DNA of 64,000 nucleotides from Planctomycetota bacterium (GTDB lineage: Bacteria; Planctomycetota; UBA1135; JACQFD01). Made by a program: the position numbers and the translations under genes. The notes under the pieces are model-generated. The model worked only from the letters and a program-made list of their open reading frames with translations, ran no database searches and had not been told where the DNA came from. Of the stretch, positions 1 through 8,767 are shown piece by piece; position 1 is the first letter of the stretch, and each line of letters opens with the position of its first letter. The stretch lies in the NCBI GenBank assembly GCA_016200225.1, contig JACQFD010000028.1, forward strand, positions 62,001 through 126,000, written 5' to 3'.

Positions 1-627
1 CGGCCGGACCCTTGCCGCCGATTTTCTTGATCGCTGAAACTGTATCGTCGATTGTTTTTGTAAATTCCTTGTCGAAATTATTTACAATCACCACCGTACT
101 CGCCTTCACGATCTTTTCTTCGATGAATTTTTCGGTTTCGCCGCCTTTGGCGAACGCTGCGTCCGCGAAATAATCGGATTTCGCGCGATCGGGACCGACG
201 CGTTTGCCCGTCCACGTTTCGCGCAGCGGATCGCGCGGCTGCACGATTAATGTATAAGCGGCGCCGCCGTTCGCCGCCGCGTCGGCGTCGATGATGGCAA
301 TCGACTCGGGCTCGTGAAATCCCGTTAACCAATAAAAATCGCTGTCCTGTCGATACTCATGTTCGACGTCGCCATTGCGCGGCGCGACGGGCGCCGACTT
401 GGCGATCGCTACAGTTCCGGCGCCGAGTCCGCGCAGGTATTCCGCGAATGCGCTCCGCCTTTGTTTAAATTCACTTTGCGGCAGCGCGGAATTGTGAATT
501 TCACTTAATTTATAAGGAAAACCCGCCGACGGCGCGATTCTATAAATCGGCGCGCCCGTGCGGGAACCCGACGGCGCGGCGCAACCGGCCAGCGCCGCGA
601 ACGAAAGCATCATGATTTTTCGCATGC
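1..627 (-). CDS. Aminopeptidase P-type (Xaa-Pro) peptidase lipoprotein, 3' part missing
   Basis: The reading frame begins at ATG 627 (MRKIMMLSFAALAGC) and runs open off the left edge, giving 209 codons. Residues 1-15 form a lipoprotein signal with lipobox LAGC, so the protein should be acylated and lie outside the inner membrane. The rest matches the aminopeptidase P N-terminal domain: a SDFYWLTGF stretch followed by EPESIAII, which in the family precedes the pita-bread metallopeptidase domain that lies beyond the window. The family removes an N-terminal residue before proline. It is the last visible gene of a ten-gene minus-strand run starting at speA, 55 bp after kynureninase. ATG 615 or 612 could also be used. 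The missing catalytic half means metal ligands cannot be checked. Confidence 0.8.
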
Positions 628-682
628 GCACACTCTACGCGACCCGCGCCGCCGCGGAGATCCCGTAATGGTAAATAGCCAC

Positions 683-1897
683 TCAGTGCACAACGCCCTT
701 GCCGGCGTGTTGTTTCCACGCGCCGCTCGCGAGGATTTGTTGGGTTTCGCGGATGAAGCGTTCGAGTTCCTCTTGCGTATTGTAAAAATGCGGCGATACA
801 CGAATCCCGGCGCCGGGGCGGAAATCGACGATGATCTCGCGGCGTTCGAGTTCTGTTTTCACGGCGAGACCGAGCGGCGACGACGGCCCGCCTTCGCGGT
901 CCACGGACACCGTAACGGTTCCACCGCGCCGCCGCACGTCGCGCGGCGACGTCGGCACAAAACCGGCTTCGATGCACGCGTCGTAAAACCACTCCGTCAG
1001 TTTTTCGCTCCGCGCGCGAATCGCGCGCACGCCGATTTCACTAATAATCTCGTAACCCGCGCGCGCCGCGTATAGCGCGGGCACCGACGGCGATCCATGC
1101 AAAAAACGCCGCGCGTCGGGCGCATAACGGATCGCGCCCGTTTCGAAAGCGAACGGATCCGCATGCGCCGCCCAGCCCGTGACGGTCGGCTCGAATCTTT
1201 GCATCAAATCCGGACGAACATACAAATAACCGGCGCCGGGGCCGCCGCAAAGCCACTTTACAGATCCGCCGACGACGATGTCGACCTCGAGGTCGCGAAC
1301 CGAAAACGGCACGGTTCCCGTCGATTGATAACAATCGAGAAGCACCATCGCGCCGACGGCGCGCGCTTTTTTGATAATTTCGCGCGCATCCATCAAAAAC
1401 CCGGATTTATATAATACATGCGAAATCTCGACGAGCAGCGTCCGTTCGTCGATCGCCGCGAGCATATCCGCGAGTTCGATGGTCATTCCGTCGCGGCTTT
1501 TTACTGAAAACGTCTCCGCTCCCCTGCGCCGCGCGGCTTCCCAAACATACTGAACCGTCGGAAAGTTTAGTTCCGTATATACAACTTTATTCCGCGGCGC
1601 CTTGAATTCGAGCGCGCTCGCAATCACCGACTCCGCGACCGACACGTTTTGATGCATAATGACGGATCCGGCGGGCGCGTCGAAAATCGCCGCGAGCAGA
1701 TTGCCGGTTTCGAGCGGCGCGTCCCACCAGCCCTCGCTCCACGCGCGCACGCCTCGCGTTGCCCATTTGTCCGCGTAGGCCTTCATTTGATCGTAGACCG
1801 TCCGCGGCATCGCGCCGAGCGAATGCGAAACAAGATATGTTGTCTTTTCCAAAATCGGGAAAAGCGATCGATATTTCAGAAGCGGGTCGTCGTTCAT
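683..1897 (-). CDS. kynU: Kynureninase-like PLP enzyme
   Basis: A 404-residue class V aminotransferase-fold protein, close to the usual kynureninase length. The PLP lysine is K214 in SVKWLCGGPGAGYLYV, and the PLP-ring aspartate is probably D188 in LLDCYQS. The GWAAHADPFAFE stretch after the lysine motif is typical of kynureninases rather than cysteine desulfurases. Kynureninase (EC 3.7.1.3) cleaves kynurenine to anthranilate and alanine in tryptophan catabolism. It is cytosolic. It lies in the same run as an acyl-CoA dehydrogenase and a hydratase of the kind that process anthraniloyl-CoA, which fits the call. An AT-rich stretch just upstream (1898-1925) may hold a promoter. A related PLP lyase of unknown substrate cannot be excluded. 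Confidence 0.75.
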   Translation of the reverse strand: MNDDPLLKYRSLFPILEKTTYLVSHSLGAMPRTVYDQMKAYADKWATRGVRAWSEGWWDAPLETGNLLAAIFDAPAGSVIMHQNVSVAESVIASALEFKAPRNKVVYTELNFPTVQYVWEAARRRGAETFSVKSRDGMTIELADMLAAIDERTLLVEISHVLYKSGFLMDAREIIKKARAVGAMVLLDCYQSTGTVPFSVRDLEVDIVVGGSVKWLCGGPGAGYLYVRPDLMQRFEPTVTGWAAHADPFAFETGAIRYAPDARRFLHGSPSVPALYAARAGYEIISEIGVRAIRARSEKLTEWFYDACIEAGFVPTSPRDVRRRGGTVTVSVDREGGPSSPLGLAVKTELERREIIVDFRPGAGIRVSPHFYNTQEELERFIRETQQILASGAWKQHAGKGVVH

Positions 1898-1951
1898 GAT
1901 ATATTATATTAATTTATTTTATGCTTGATTTAATTGATGATCGGATGGCGG

Positions 1952-2587
1952 TCACTTCTTTTTCTTAATAATACCCGTTTCGTCCTGCGTCGACTCGCGA
2001 AGCGGCCGCCGGGATTCGTCCAAAACCTCGGGCCGCTTGATCCCGCGCGCGCCCGGATCCTCTTCCTTCGGCGAAGTCTCGATACTTAGATCGAATTGAT
2101 AATCGCCTTCGCCGTATTCGTCGCGAATTCCGCGCACTTCAAGCGCGGCCGGCGCGGCAATCATTACAGAATCGCCCGATTGGCGAATATCCAACATACG
2201 CGTTTCGTGCGGAAGCAGCCAGAACTCCGGGCGCGGATCGTCGTGTTCGAGCATTTCGACCGTTTCCGTTTCGGCCGCGCCGCGCGCCCGCAATCGAAAG
2301 TGCTCCGCGCGTATTTGTATTTTCGCGGTTCCGATATTTTTAAACTCCAAGTGAAATGTAATTTTACTCTTCTCCTCGGTCGCCGAAGCTTTCATCATGA
2401 GATCGCGCCGTTGAAATACATGCAATGTTTCATAAGCATCCGGCCCCGGCACCGCCCGCACTCGAAAGAGGGCGTGTTCGTCGCCGCCGAAAATCGCGGC
2501 GCAACCGCCCGAGAAAAGGGCGGCCGTCAGAATCGACATCGCGAAAAACCTGCTTCGATCATCGTTCAACTTCATATCAATTGCCAT
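1952..2587 (-). CDS. Hypothetical lipoprotein
   Basis: A 211-residue protein with a lipoprotein signal: hydrophobic AMSILTAALFSGG followed by Cys29. I do not recognise a family. The mature part contains alternating beta-type segments (KITFHLEFKNIG, KIQIRAEHFRL, YQFDLSIET), as in an immunoglobulin-like accessory domain, and a charged tail ending in KKKK. The first ATG at 2587 overlaps the end of the upstream oxidoreductase gene by 11 bp. ATG 2575 (MKLNDDRSRFF) would remove the overlap and still keep the whole signal peptide. Position and spacing place it in the same operon as the oxidoreductase and kynureninase. Function unknown. Confidence 0.65.
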   Translation of the reverse strand: MAIDMKLNDDRSRFFAMSILTAALFSGGCAAIFGGDEHALFRVRAVPGPDAYETLHVFQRRDLMMKASATEEKSKITFHLEFKNIGTAKIQIRAEHFRLRARGAAETETVEMLEHDDPRPEFWLLPHETRMLDIRQSGDSVMIAAPAALEVRGIRDEYGEGDYQFDLSIETSPKEEDPGARGIKRPEVLDESRRPLRESTQDETGIIKKKK

Positions 2588-4031
2588 TTCCGCCGGCGTG
2601 CGCCGGCGCGACGGGAAAATATACAGTTTCTATATTGGAATATTCGCAGCGGTTGCCCGCGAAATCGTAGGCGCGGACGCGATATCGATAACGAATGCCG
2701 CCGATCGCGCGTTCATCGTGAAATCGCGGCGTTTTCGCGGCGCCGATTTTAGTAAATTCGCCGCCGTCCTGCGACCGTTCGACGTCGTATCCATAAATTC
2801 CCTCGGGTCCCGACGCCGCCGCCCACGTCAATTCCGCGCGGCCGCGCTCGATCGCGGCCGCGAGCGCCGCGCCTCCGCCCGGCCATGCGGGCGCCGTACG
2901 CGACGACGAACGCGGCGCCTGCCGCGCGCCGGCCGGCCATAAGTAACATCGCACTTCTTTAAAATTCTCGTCGAGCGATTTGCAAATATTAGCATAAACG
3001 CAGTGGATCACCGCGTCTTCGCGGCCGTCGCGCCATTTGCGGGGCAGCTCCGGGTCGGCCAGCAACGGACGCGCCATTCCTATCAAATCCGCGCCGCCGT
3101 CTCTCAGGATCGATTCCGCATGCGGCCGCGCGCGGATTTTACCCGTCGCCACGACGGGCGTTTCCAGCCCGTGCGATCGTACAAATAGGCGGATCTCCGC
3201 GGCGCTCGCGAGATTCGCCGCATCCGTATAATTGCGGCCGGGCATGCAGCGGTCGCCGCTGTAGCCAGTGTATGGATATAACGGTTCGCCCGGCTTCGCG
3301 ACAGCGTCCTCGAACTTTCCGCCGTTCGATAAAGATAACCAATCCGCGCCCAGTTGCGCGAACCGCAATGCTACATACTTCGTCTCCTCCACCGTCGCGC
3401 CGTTTTTGATACATTCGTCGGCGAGAAAGCGGATCCCAACCGGAAAATCGCCGCCCACGGCCGCGCGCACGGCTAACAATACTTCGCACGGCAACCGCAG
3501 GCGGTTTTCGAGCGTCCGGCCGTACTCGTCGGGGCGCTGGTTGCGCGTCGAAAGAAAACTCGACAACGTGTACGCGTGCGCCATATGCAATTCCACGGCG
3601 TCGAACCCGGCCTCGCGCGCGCGGCGCGCCGCCGCGGCGTAACCCTCGCGGATTTGATATATTTCGTCAATCGTTAAATCGCCGACTCGCTGACGGTAGC
3701 CCGATCTCGATATTTTGAGAAAATGTATAATCTGCGGCGCGACGCGCGAATCCGAAATCGCATGCATTCGATGACACAAATCCGCGAGGCCCGGCACGTA
3801 CGCGTCGTCGCAGATTCTTAGCAAAGGTCCCGATTTCGCGCGGTGGACCGCCATGGCCTCGAGCACGATCAAGCCCGCGCCGCCCTCGGCGAATCTTAAA
3901 TAACGATCCCGGATCGCATCGTTGACAAACCCGTCCTCGCCGCAGAGGCGCGTCACCATCGCCGGAAGCACGATGCGATTCGCGAGCGTCATGCGCCCGA
4001 TGCGAAATGGAGTAAACAACAGCGAATCCAC
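2577..4031 (-). CDS. Old Yellow Enzyme-family NADH:flavin oxidoreductase with C-terminal fibronectin III domain
   Basis: 484 residues. Residues 1-355 form an FMN-binding TIM barrel: start LFTPFRIGRMTLANRIV, substrate-binding HMAH (H149, H152) with Y154, NRLRLPCEVL, and the phosphate-binding end DLIGMARPLLADP. A Cys-containing stretch (CVYANIC, then C362 in VRCYLWP) resembles the Fe-S region of 2,4-dienoyl-CoA reductase relatives, but the usual middle cysteine appears to be alanine, so a full cluster is doubtful. There is no pyridine-nucleotide domain. Instead residues about 385-475 look like a fibronectin III module (AELTWAAASGPEGIYGYDVERS, YRVRAYDFAGN). The gene follows a ferredoxin gene by 46 bp. 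It may reduce an aromatic-CoA or other enone; the substrate is inferred from neighbours only. Confidence 0.8.
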   Translation of the reverse strand: MDSLLFTPFRIGRMTLANRIVLPAMVTRLCGEDGFVNDAIRDRYLRFAEGGAGLIVLEAMAVHRAKSGPLLRICDDAYVPGLADLCHRMHAISDSRVAPQIIHFLKISRSGYRQRVGDLTIDEIYQIREGYAAAARRAREAGFDAVELHMAHAYTLSSFLSTRNQRPDEYGRTLENRLRLPCEVLLAVRAAVGGDFPVGIRFLADECIKNGATVEETKYVALRFAQLGADWLSLSNGGKFEDAVAKPGEPLYPYTGYSGDRCMPGRNYTDAANLASAAEIRLFVRSHGLETPVVATGKIRARPHAESILRDGGADLIGMARPLLADPELPRKWRDGREDAVIHCVYANICKSLDENFKEVRCYLWPAGARQAPRSSSRTAPAWPGGGAALAAAIERGRAELTWAAASGPEGIYGYDVERSQDGGEFTKIGAAKTPRFHDERAIGGIRYRYRVRAYDFAGNRCEYSNIETVYFPVAPAHAGGNGN

Positions 4032-4077
4032 GGCGGCGCTCCGATACTATAAATATTCGCTTGCGCGCCGATTCATA

Positions 4078-4449
4078 TTAAAAACCTCCGGGCGTATTCC
4101 CGTGGTTCCCCTTGGAACCGTGCCGCCCCGTGAGGTGTTCGTCGGGTATCGCGAGCGAATGGTAAACTTCGCCCCGCTCGAGCGCGTCGACGATTTTGGG
4201 AACATCCTCAAGTTTCACGCCGCCGTACCACGTCTGCTCGGGATAAATAACAATGGTCGGCCCCGCGTGGCATTGATCGAGGCAGCCCGCCTTGTTGACG
4301 CGGACGATGCCCTTCAGCCCCCGGCGCTCGCATTCTTTCTTTAACGCTTCGCGAATCGCGACCGAACCCTTCGCGGAGCAGCAGCCGCGCGGATCGTTTA
4401 TATCGCGCGCGTTTTCGCATACGAAAATATGTTGTCTAAATTTCGACAT
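4078..4449 (-). CDS. Thioredoxin-like [2Fe-2S] ferredoxin
   Basis: 123 residues with the thioredoxin-like ferredoxin pattern: FVCENARD at residues 9-16, then CCSAKGS, and the second Cys pair in NKAGCLDQCHAGPTIVIYP. These four positions bind a [2Fe-2S] cluster in Shethna-type and NuoE-like ferredoxins. The family carries single electrons in the cytosol. The C-terminal 20 residues (HGSKGNHGNTPGGF end) are low complexity. It sits between a peptidase gene (28 bp upstream) and the Old Yellow Enzyme gene (46 bp downstream), so it may supply electrons to that flavoenzyme. This partnership is inferred from position. Confidence 0.85.
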   Translation of the reverse strand: MSKFRQHIFVCENARDINDPRGCCSAKGSVAIREALKKECERRGLKGIVRVNKAGCLDQCHAGPTIVIYPEQTWYGGVKLEDVPKIVDALERGEVYHSLAIPDEHLTGRHGSKGNHGNTPGGF

Positions 4450-4477
4450 GATATAATAAATAAACGATTTTCGGCGG

Positions 4478-6409
4478 CTATTTCAAATGGGCCTCGAGGA
4501 ATTGTAAGTATTGCGCGGCCGCGTGAATTTGATTCTTTTTGTTGCGAAATCCGTGGCCTTCGTCGTCGAACGTAACATATTCCACCGGCACGCCGTTCGC
4601 GCGCACGGCGTCTGCGAGTTCGCGGCTTTCGGCCTCGAGAACGCGCGGATCGTTTTTTCCTTGTATTACAAATAGCGGCTTGCGGATTTGATTCGCATAA
4701 AACAGCGGCGATTTTTTCCGCAGCGCCTCCTCGCCCGCGGGCGTCGACGGATCGCCGATTTCGTCGTATAAAGACTTTCGCTGCGCCTCCCACCACGCGG
4801 GGATGCTCTTTAACGTTCGAAGCCAGTTCGTCACGCCGAAAAGGTCGATACCACAATTAAACGCGTCGGGCTCGAAGGCGAGCGCCGCCGCCACCATGTA
4901 GCCGCCGTAACTTCCGCCCATGATCGCGACGCGCGCGCCGTCCACCCAATCCAAGCTTTCCAAGTGGCGGCGCGCCCACACGCAATCTTTAAGATCGACG
5001 TCGCCGTGGCGGCGGTCGTCCATATGATAGAATTTCTTTCCGTAACCGGAACTGCCGCGATTATTAACCGCGAGCACGGCGTAACCGTGATTCACGAGAA
5101 ATTGTATATCCGCCGAATATTGAACGAGCGACTGGCCTCCCGGACCGCCGTGCACGAGCACGATCGCGGGCGCTTTCCACTCTTTCGTCGCGCCGAACGG
5201 TTTATAAAGAATCGCGGGAATTTCGAGGCCGTCGAAACTCTTGTAACGAATCGTTTCCGCCCGCGCCAGCCACTCGCGCCGCATTCTTTGCGAAAGTGAA
5301 TTTGTTAAATACTCCGATTTTTTCGCCGCGAGATCCATGACGACGACATTCGACGGATCGCGGTCGCCCGAGGCGATAAATGCAATTTTCCGCCCGTCGT
5401 CGGAGAAACGGAAGGATCGGATCTGCCCGGACGGAACGGGCGGCAATTCCACGGCCTTGCCGTCCTCGAAAACGGAAAGTCCGGCGCGCGCGTCGGCGTT
5501 TTGTATAATCGCCCTCCGCCGCCCGTCCCGCGAGGATTCGAAATGAGTAATATCCCAATCCGCTTGATACAGTTTGCGCGACGTCCCCCCCGAAATCGCG
5601 TATTCGCAGACATATTCGTATTCGGAATCGAGATTCGTAATATAATACAATTTCGAGCTGTCGTGAGAAAATCCGGCCGCGTCGTGCACCGCGTCGGTCT
5701 TGTGCGAAGTGATCAGCATCAGGCCCGCCTCCGGCGCCTGCGCGTCCCATAAGTAAAGATCCGAGTCGGCGTTGCTGTTCAATTTCGCGAGCGCGACCCA
5801 CTGGCCGCTGGGGCTCACGGCCGCGACGTTCATCGTTTCATTATTTTCAAATAACAACTGCCGCTCGTAATTGCGCTTCGCGTCCGCTGAATAACGATAG
5901 ACATCGTTATGTTTCGGATCCCGCTCGTTCGTCATTACAAAAAAGGAATTTCCGTCGACGGCCCACCCGGCGAAGGACGCCTTCGCTTTGTCGCCCGGCG
6001 TGAGATCGCGCGAAGCGCCGTCCGCCTCGCGCACATATAAATGATTGAGTTCGTTGCCGCCCTGGTCGGCTGTATACAATATTCTCGCGCCGTCGGGGAA
6101 AAAATCCACGGCGAGGTTCGCGCTCGAAACCGACTGCGTGAGCGCCGTCTCCGAACCCGGAGGATCGCCGAGTTTTTGTAAATAAACGTTTTGAATCCCC
6201 GATTTGTCGCTCGAATAAATCACTTTCGTTCCGTCGGGCGAGATCGCGAGGCTCGAAATCGCCGTCGTTTCGTAAAAATCGGCGGGCTCCATTTCGGGAA
6301 CGCCCGTGTCGGGTTTTCGCGGTCTCGGCTGCGCGACTTCGCACGCATTCAATCCCAACAAAACGGCGGCCACGGCGGGCGCGGAAAATGTATGTATTTT
6401 TTTATTCAT
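4478..6409 (-). CDS. S9 family (prolyl oligopeptidase-type) peptidase, lipoprotein
   Basis: 643 residues. A lipoprotein signal ends in LLGLNAC (C23). Residues about 50-380 are beta-propeller PD40 repeats (SLAISPDGTKVIYSSD, FSDDGRKIAFIASGD). The alpha/beta-hydrolase domain carries the full catalytic triad: S500 in GGSYGGY, D587 in KNDPRV and H619 in EGHGF, with the HGGPGG oxyanion stretch before them. Such enzymes cut short peptides. The lipoprotein signal places it on the outer side of the inner membrane or in the outer membrane. The ATG overlaps the stop of the acyl-CoA dehydrogenase by 8 bp, so the two are translated from one message. With the aminopeptidase P at the end of the run it suggests peptide use. 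Confidence 0.92.
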   Translation of the reverse strand: MNKKIHTFSAPAVAAVLLGLNACEVAQPRPRKPDTGVPEMEPADFYETTAISSLAISPDGTKVIYSSDKSGIQNVYLQKLGDPPGSETALTQSVSSANLAVDFFPDGARILYTADQGGNELNHLYVREADGASRDLTPGDKAKASFAGWAVDGNSFFVMTNERDPKHNDVYRYSADAKRNYERQLLFENNETMNVAAVSPSGQWVALAKLNSNADSDLYLWDAQAPEAGLMLITSHKTDAVHDAAGFSHDSSKLYYITNLDSEYEYVCEYAISGGTSRKLYQADWDITHFESSRDGRRRAIIQNADARAGLSVFEDGKAVELPPVPSGQIRSFRFSDDGRKIAFIASGDRDPSNVVVMDLAAKKSEYLTNSLSQRMRREWLARAETIRYKSFDGLEIPAILYKPFGATKEWKAPAIVLVHGGPGGQSLVQYSADIQFLVNHGYAVLAVNNRGSSGYGKKFYHMDDRRHGDVDLKDCVWARRHLESLDWVDGARVAIMGGSYGGYMVAAALAFEPDAFNCGIDLFGVTNWLRTLKSIPAWWEAQRKSLYDEIGDPSTPAGEEALRKKSPLFYANQIRKPLFVIQGKNDPRVLEAESRELADAVRANGVPVEYVTFDDEGHGFRNKKNQIHAAAQYLQFLEAHLK

Positions 6410-7568
6410 AATAACTCTTCGCGATGACTAATTTTTGGATCTCGCTCGTGCCCTCGTAAATCCGCAGCGCGCGGACTTCGCGATATAAACGTTCGACATG
6501 CGAGCCCGCCGTGACGCCGAGGCCGCCGTGCAATTGAACGGCGCGGTCGACGATGCGCTGGGCGGCCTCGGTCGCGAACAGTTTCGCCATCGACACGGCG
6601 CGCGTCAATTTTGACGATCCGCGGTCGTGCTGCGCCGCCGCGCGATAAACTAATAATCGCGCCGCTTCCAGATCGGTCGCCATTTCGGCGATCGCGGCGC
6701 GCGTCAGTTGTTGTTCCGAGAGCGGTTTTCCGAACTGCACGCGCGTTTTTGTATAATTTATGGATTCGTCGAGCGCGCGCCGCGCGAGGCCGCACGCCGC
6801 CGCGCCGACGCTCGCGCGAAAAATGTCGAGGTTCGCGAGCGCGAGTTGCAATCCGCCGCCTTCCGTGGAAAGTAAATAATCGACGGGAACGCGCGCGTTT
6901 TCAAATATTACCTTTCCGATCGGGTGCGGCGCGATCACGCGGAGCCGCTCGACGCGCACGCCGGCGACGTCTGCCGGAACGAAGATCATCGAGAGCCCGC
7001 GATGCCCGGTTTCCGCGCCCGTGCGTGCGAGCAAAGTATAAAAATCGGCGACGCCGGCGTTGCTAATGAACGTTTTGACGCCGTTAATAACAAAAAACGG
7101 TCCGTCGCGCACGGCCGACACGCGCGCGTTCGCGAGGTCGCTGCCCGCCTCGGGCTCGGTGACGGCGAACGCCGAAATCGCGCTTCCTTTCGCGACGCGC
7201 GGCAACCATTGTTTACATAATAATTCCTTTTCCGCGAGCGCCAGCGGATTCGCGCCGAGTCCCTGCAGAATGAAACAATTGTCGGCGAAGCCGCTTTCAT
7301 AAGATAATGATTCGCGCGCCGCGCAGATCGCGCGCAAATCGAGCACGGGAAACCGCCCGCCAAAATCCTCGGGAATGCATAATTCTAATATTCCAGCCGC
7401 GCCGAGTTCCTTGACGAAAGCGCGCGCCGCCGCGTCTTCCGATTGCGCGCCGCTCTCGAAACGGTCGCGGATCGGAGCGCATCGCTCGCGCGCAATTGTA
7501 GCAATCGAGTCGGCGAGCGCGAAATGCACGTCGTCGAAGAAAAAGTTTTCGAGAGCGCCGGGTCGCAT
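6402..7568 (-). CDS. Acyl-CoA dehydrogenase, anthraniloyl/salicylyl-CoA cluster type
   Basis: 388 residues covering the whole acyl-CoA dehydrogenase fold. FAD contacts lie in AFAVTEPEAGSDLAN and in QLHGGLGVT; the catalytic base is E372 in LRIYEGTSEIQ. Several stretches (FFDDVHFALADS, ESGFADNCFILQGLG, VIAPHPIGKVIFENARVP, LDIFRASVGAAACGLARRALDE) match from memory the dehydrogenase encoded beside 2-aminobenzoyl-CoA or salicylyl-CoA oxygenases, rather than fatty-acid enzymes. It would oxidise a ring-derived acyl-CoA and pass electrons to ETF. It lies 15 bp after a small unknown gene and shares the operon with the hydratase. The subfamily assignment rests on recalled sequence patterns and needs a tree. 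Confidence 0.88.
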   Translation of the reverse strand: MRPGALENFFFDDVHFALADSIATIARERCAPIRDRFESGAQSEDAAARAFVKELGAAGILELCIPEDFGGRFPVLDLRAICAARESLSYESGFADNCFILQGLGANPLALAEKELLCKQWLPRVAKGSAISAFAVTEPEAGSDLANARVSAVRDGPFFVINGVKTFISNAGVADFYTLLARTGAETGHRGLSMIFVPADVAGVRVERLRVIAPHPIGKVIFENARVPVDYLLSTEGGGLQLALANLDIFRASVGAAACGLARRALDESINYTKTRVQFGKPLSEQQLTRAAIAEMATDLEAARLLVYRAAAQHDRGSSKLTRAVSMAKLFATEAAQRIVDRAVQLHGGLGVTAGSHVERLYREVRALRIYEGTSEIQKLVIAKSYYE

Positions 7569-7583
7569 TCGTTAATATTAAAT

Positions 7584-7922
7584 TTACTTTTGCCGCGCCG
7601 CGAGATCGCCGCGCCACGCCGCTTGCGTGATTTCGCGCAGGCCCGGGTCCGCGCCGATCGAACCGTCGGCGATCGCGAGCATGCATCCGGCCCTCGCGCG
7701 CGCCATCGCGTCGCGAAATTCGAGTCCGCGAACTTTCGCGAGCGCGCCCGCTACAATTCGCAAATCCAATTCGAGACCGGCGCCGGCCGCGCGCAACTCG
7801 CCCGCGACGGCGCGTTCGTCCGCGGAATATTGCATTTCAATCCGCCTCGCGGTCCGCGCGACGGCCGCCGGCAGCGCCGCTTTCGCGAGAAATCCGCGGA
7901 ACCCCGTGTTACTGAGCCCCAT
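7584..7922 (-). CDS. Small uncharacterised protein between hydratase and dehydrogenase
   Basis: I take ATG 7922 (MGLSNTGFRGFLAKAALP), giving 112 residues. It begins 1 bp after the enoyl-CoA hydratase stop and ends 15 bp before the dehydrogenase start, which suggests translational coupling in one operon. A longer frame reaches 8000 but would read back into the hydratase gene. The protein is rich in Ala, Arg and Leu, is probably all alpha-helical, and has a single Cys. There is no signal peptide or membrane segment. I do not recognise its family. Conservation beside the same two enzymes elsewhere would mark it as a pathway component. Confidence 0.6.
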   Translation of the reverse strand: MGLSNTGFRGFLAKAALPAAVARTARRIEMQYSADERAVAGELRAAGAGLELDLRIVAGALAKVRGLEFRDAMARARAGCMLAIADGSIGADPGLREITQAAWRGDLAARQK

Positions 7923-7923
7923 A

Positions 7924-8742
7924 TTATTTATTTCGCCCGTACGGCCCGGGCGCCCCGTCGAACACCGCCGGTTTCTTAGCTTTCCACGCTTCATAAGCAA
8001 TCCGGAAATCGGGATGCGCCATGCAAATCGCCTGCGCCTGCGCCTCGGCCTCGATCGAGGCCGCCGCGTCCATCGTCGTTTCGGATTCGAGCATTTGTTT
8101 GGTCATCGAAAGACCGAACGCCGGCCCGCACGCGAGTTCATAACAATAATCGAACGCTTTTTCTTTAAATTCCGCGTCGGCGTACACACGATTCGCGAGG
8201 CCGATTCTTAAACATTCCTCCGAACCGATAAACTCGCCGCGCATTAACAATTCGGACGCGCGGCCGAGGCCGACGATGCGCGGAAGAATGCTACAAGCGC
8301 CCATGTCGGCGCCCGAGAGGCCGACGCGAACGAACAAAAACGCCATTTTCGCCGACGCCGAAAGCAGGCGGAGGTCGCTCGCGATCGCGAGCATCGCGCC
8401 GGCGCCGCAGCACGTTCCATTGACGGCGGCGACGACGGGTTTTCTTAGTCTTCTCAAATTCGCGACGACGGCGCCGGTCATCCGCGTGAATTCTAATAAT
8501 CCCGCGTGATCGCGCGCGAAGAGTTTACCGATAATATCCTCGACGTCGCCGCCCGAACAAAAACCGCGGCCTTCGCCGGTGATCATCAGCACGCGCACGT
8601 CTTTTTCGAATTCGAGCGACGGCACGAAATCGCGCAATTCGGCGTAGATATCGAATGTAAGCGAATTTAACTTATCAGGACGGTCGAGCGTGAGCACGCC
8701 GACGCCGCCGCGGACGTCGAATTTGAAATGCTTACAATTCAT
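7924..8742 (-). CDS. Enoyl-CoA hydratase/isomerase family protein (aromatic-CoA cluster type)
   Basis: 272 residues, crotonase fold. The CoA-binding and oxyanion-hole segments are RGFCSGGDVEDIIG and VNGTCCGAGAMLAIASDLR. At the usual catalytic glutamate segment it has RVGLSGADMGACSILPRIVG, so an Asp stands where fatty-acid hydratases have Glu. That GGDV...IIG plus DMGAC...LPRI combination is what I recall from the hydratase encoded with the salicylyl-CoA/2-aminobenzoyl-CoA hydroxylase. It probably hydrates or opens a partly reduced ring CoA thioester. It lies 25 bp after speA and 1 bp before the next gene. Substrate is inferred. Confidence 0.88.
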   Translation of the reverse strand: MNCKHFKFDVRGGVGVLTLDRPDKLNSLTFDIYAELRDFVPSLEFEKDVRVLMITGEGRGFCSGGDVEDIIGKLFARDHAGLLEFTRMTGAVVANLRRLRKPVVAAVNGTCCGAGAMLAIASDLRLLSASAKMAFLFVRVGLSGADMGACSILPRIVGLGRASELLMRGEFIGSEECLRIGLANRVYADAEFKEKAFDYCYELACGPAFGLSMTKQMLESETTMDAAASIEAEAQAQAICMAHPDFRIAYEAWKAKKPAVFDGAPGPYGRNK

Positions 8743-8767
8743 TGGCCGGAGACTGGCCTAGCAATAA

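Noticed and set aside
540..1075. Long frames opposite and across kynureninase and aminopeptidase P genes
   Set aside because: Shadow frames with Arg-rich composition; the true genes explain the region.
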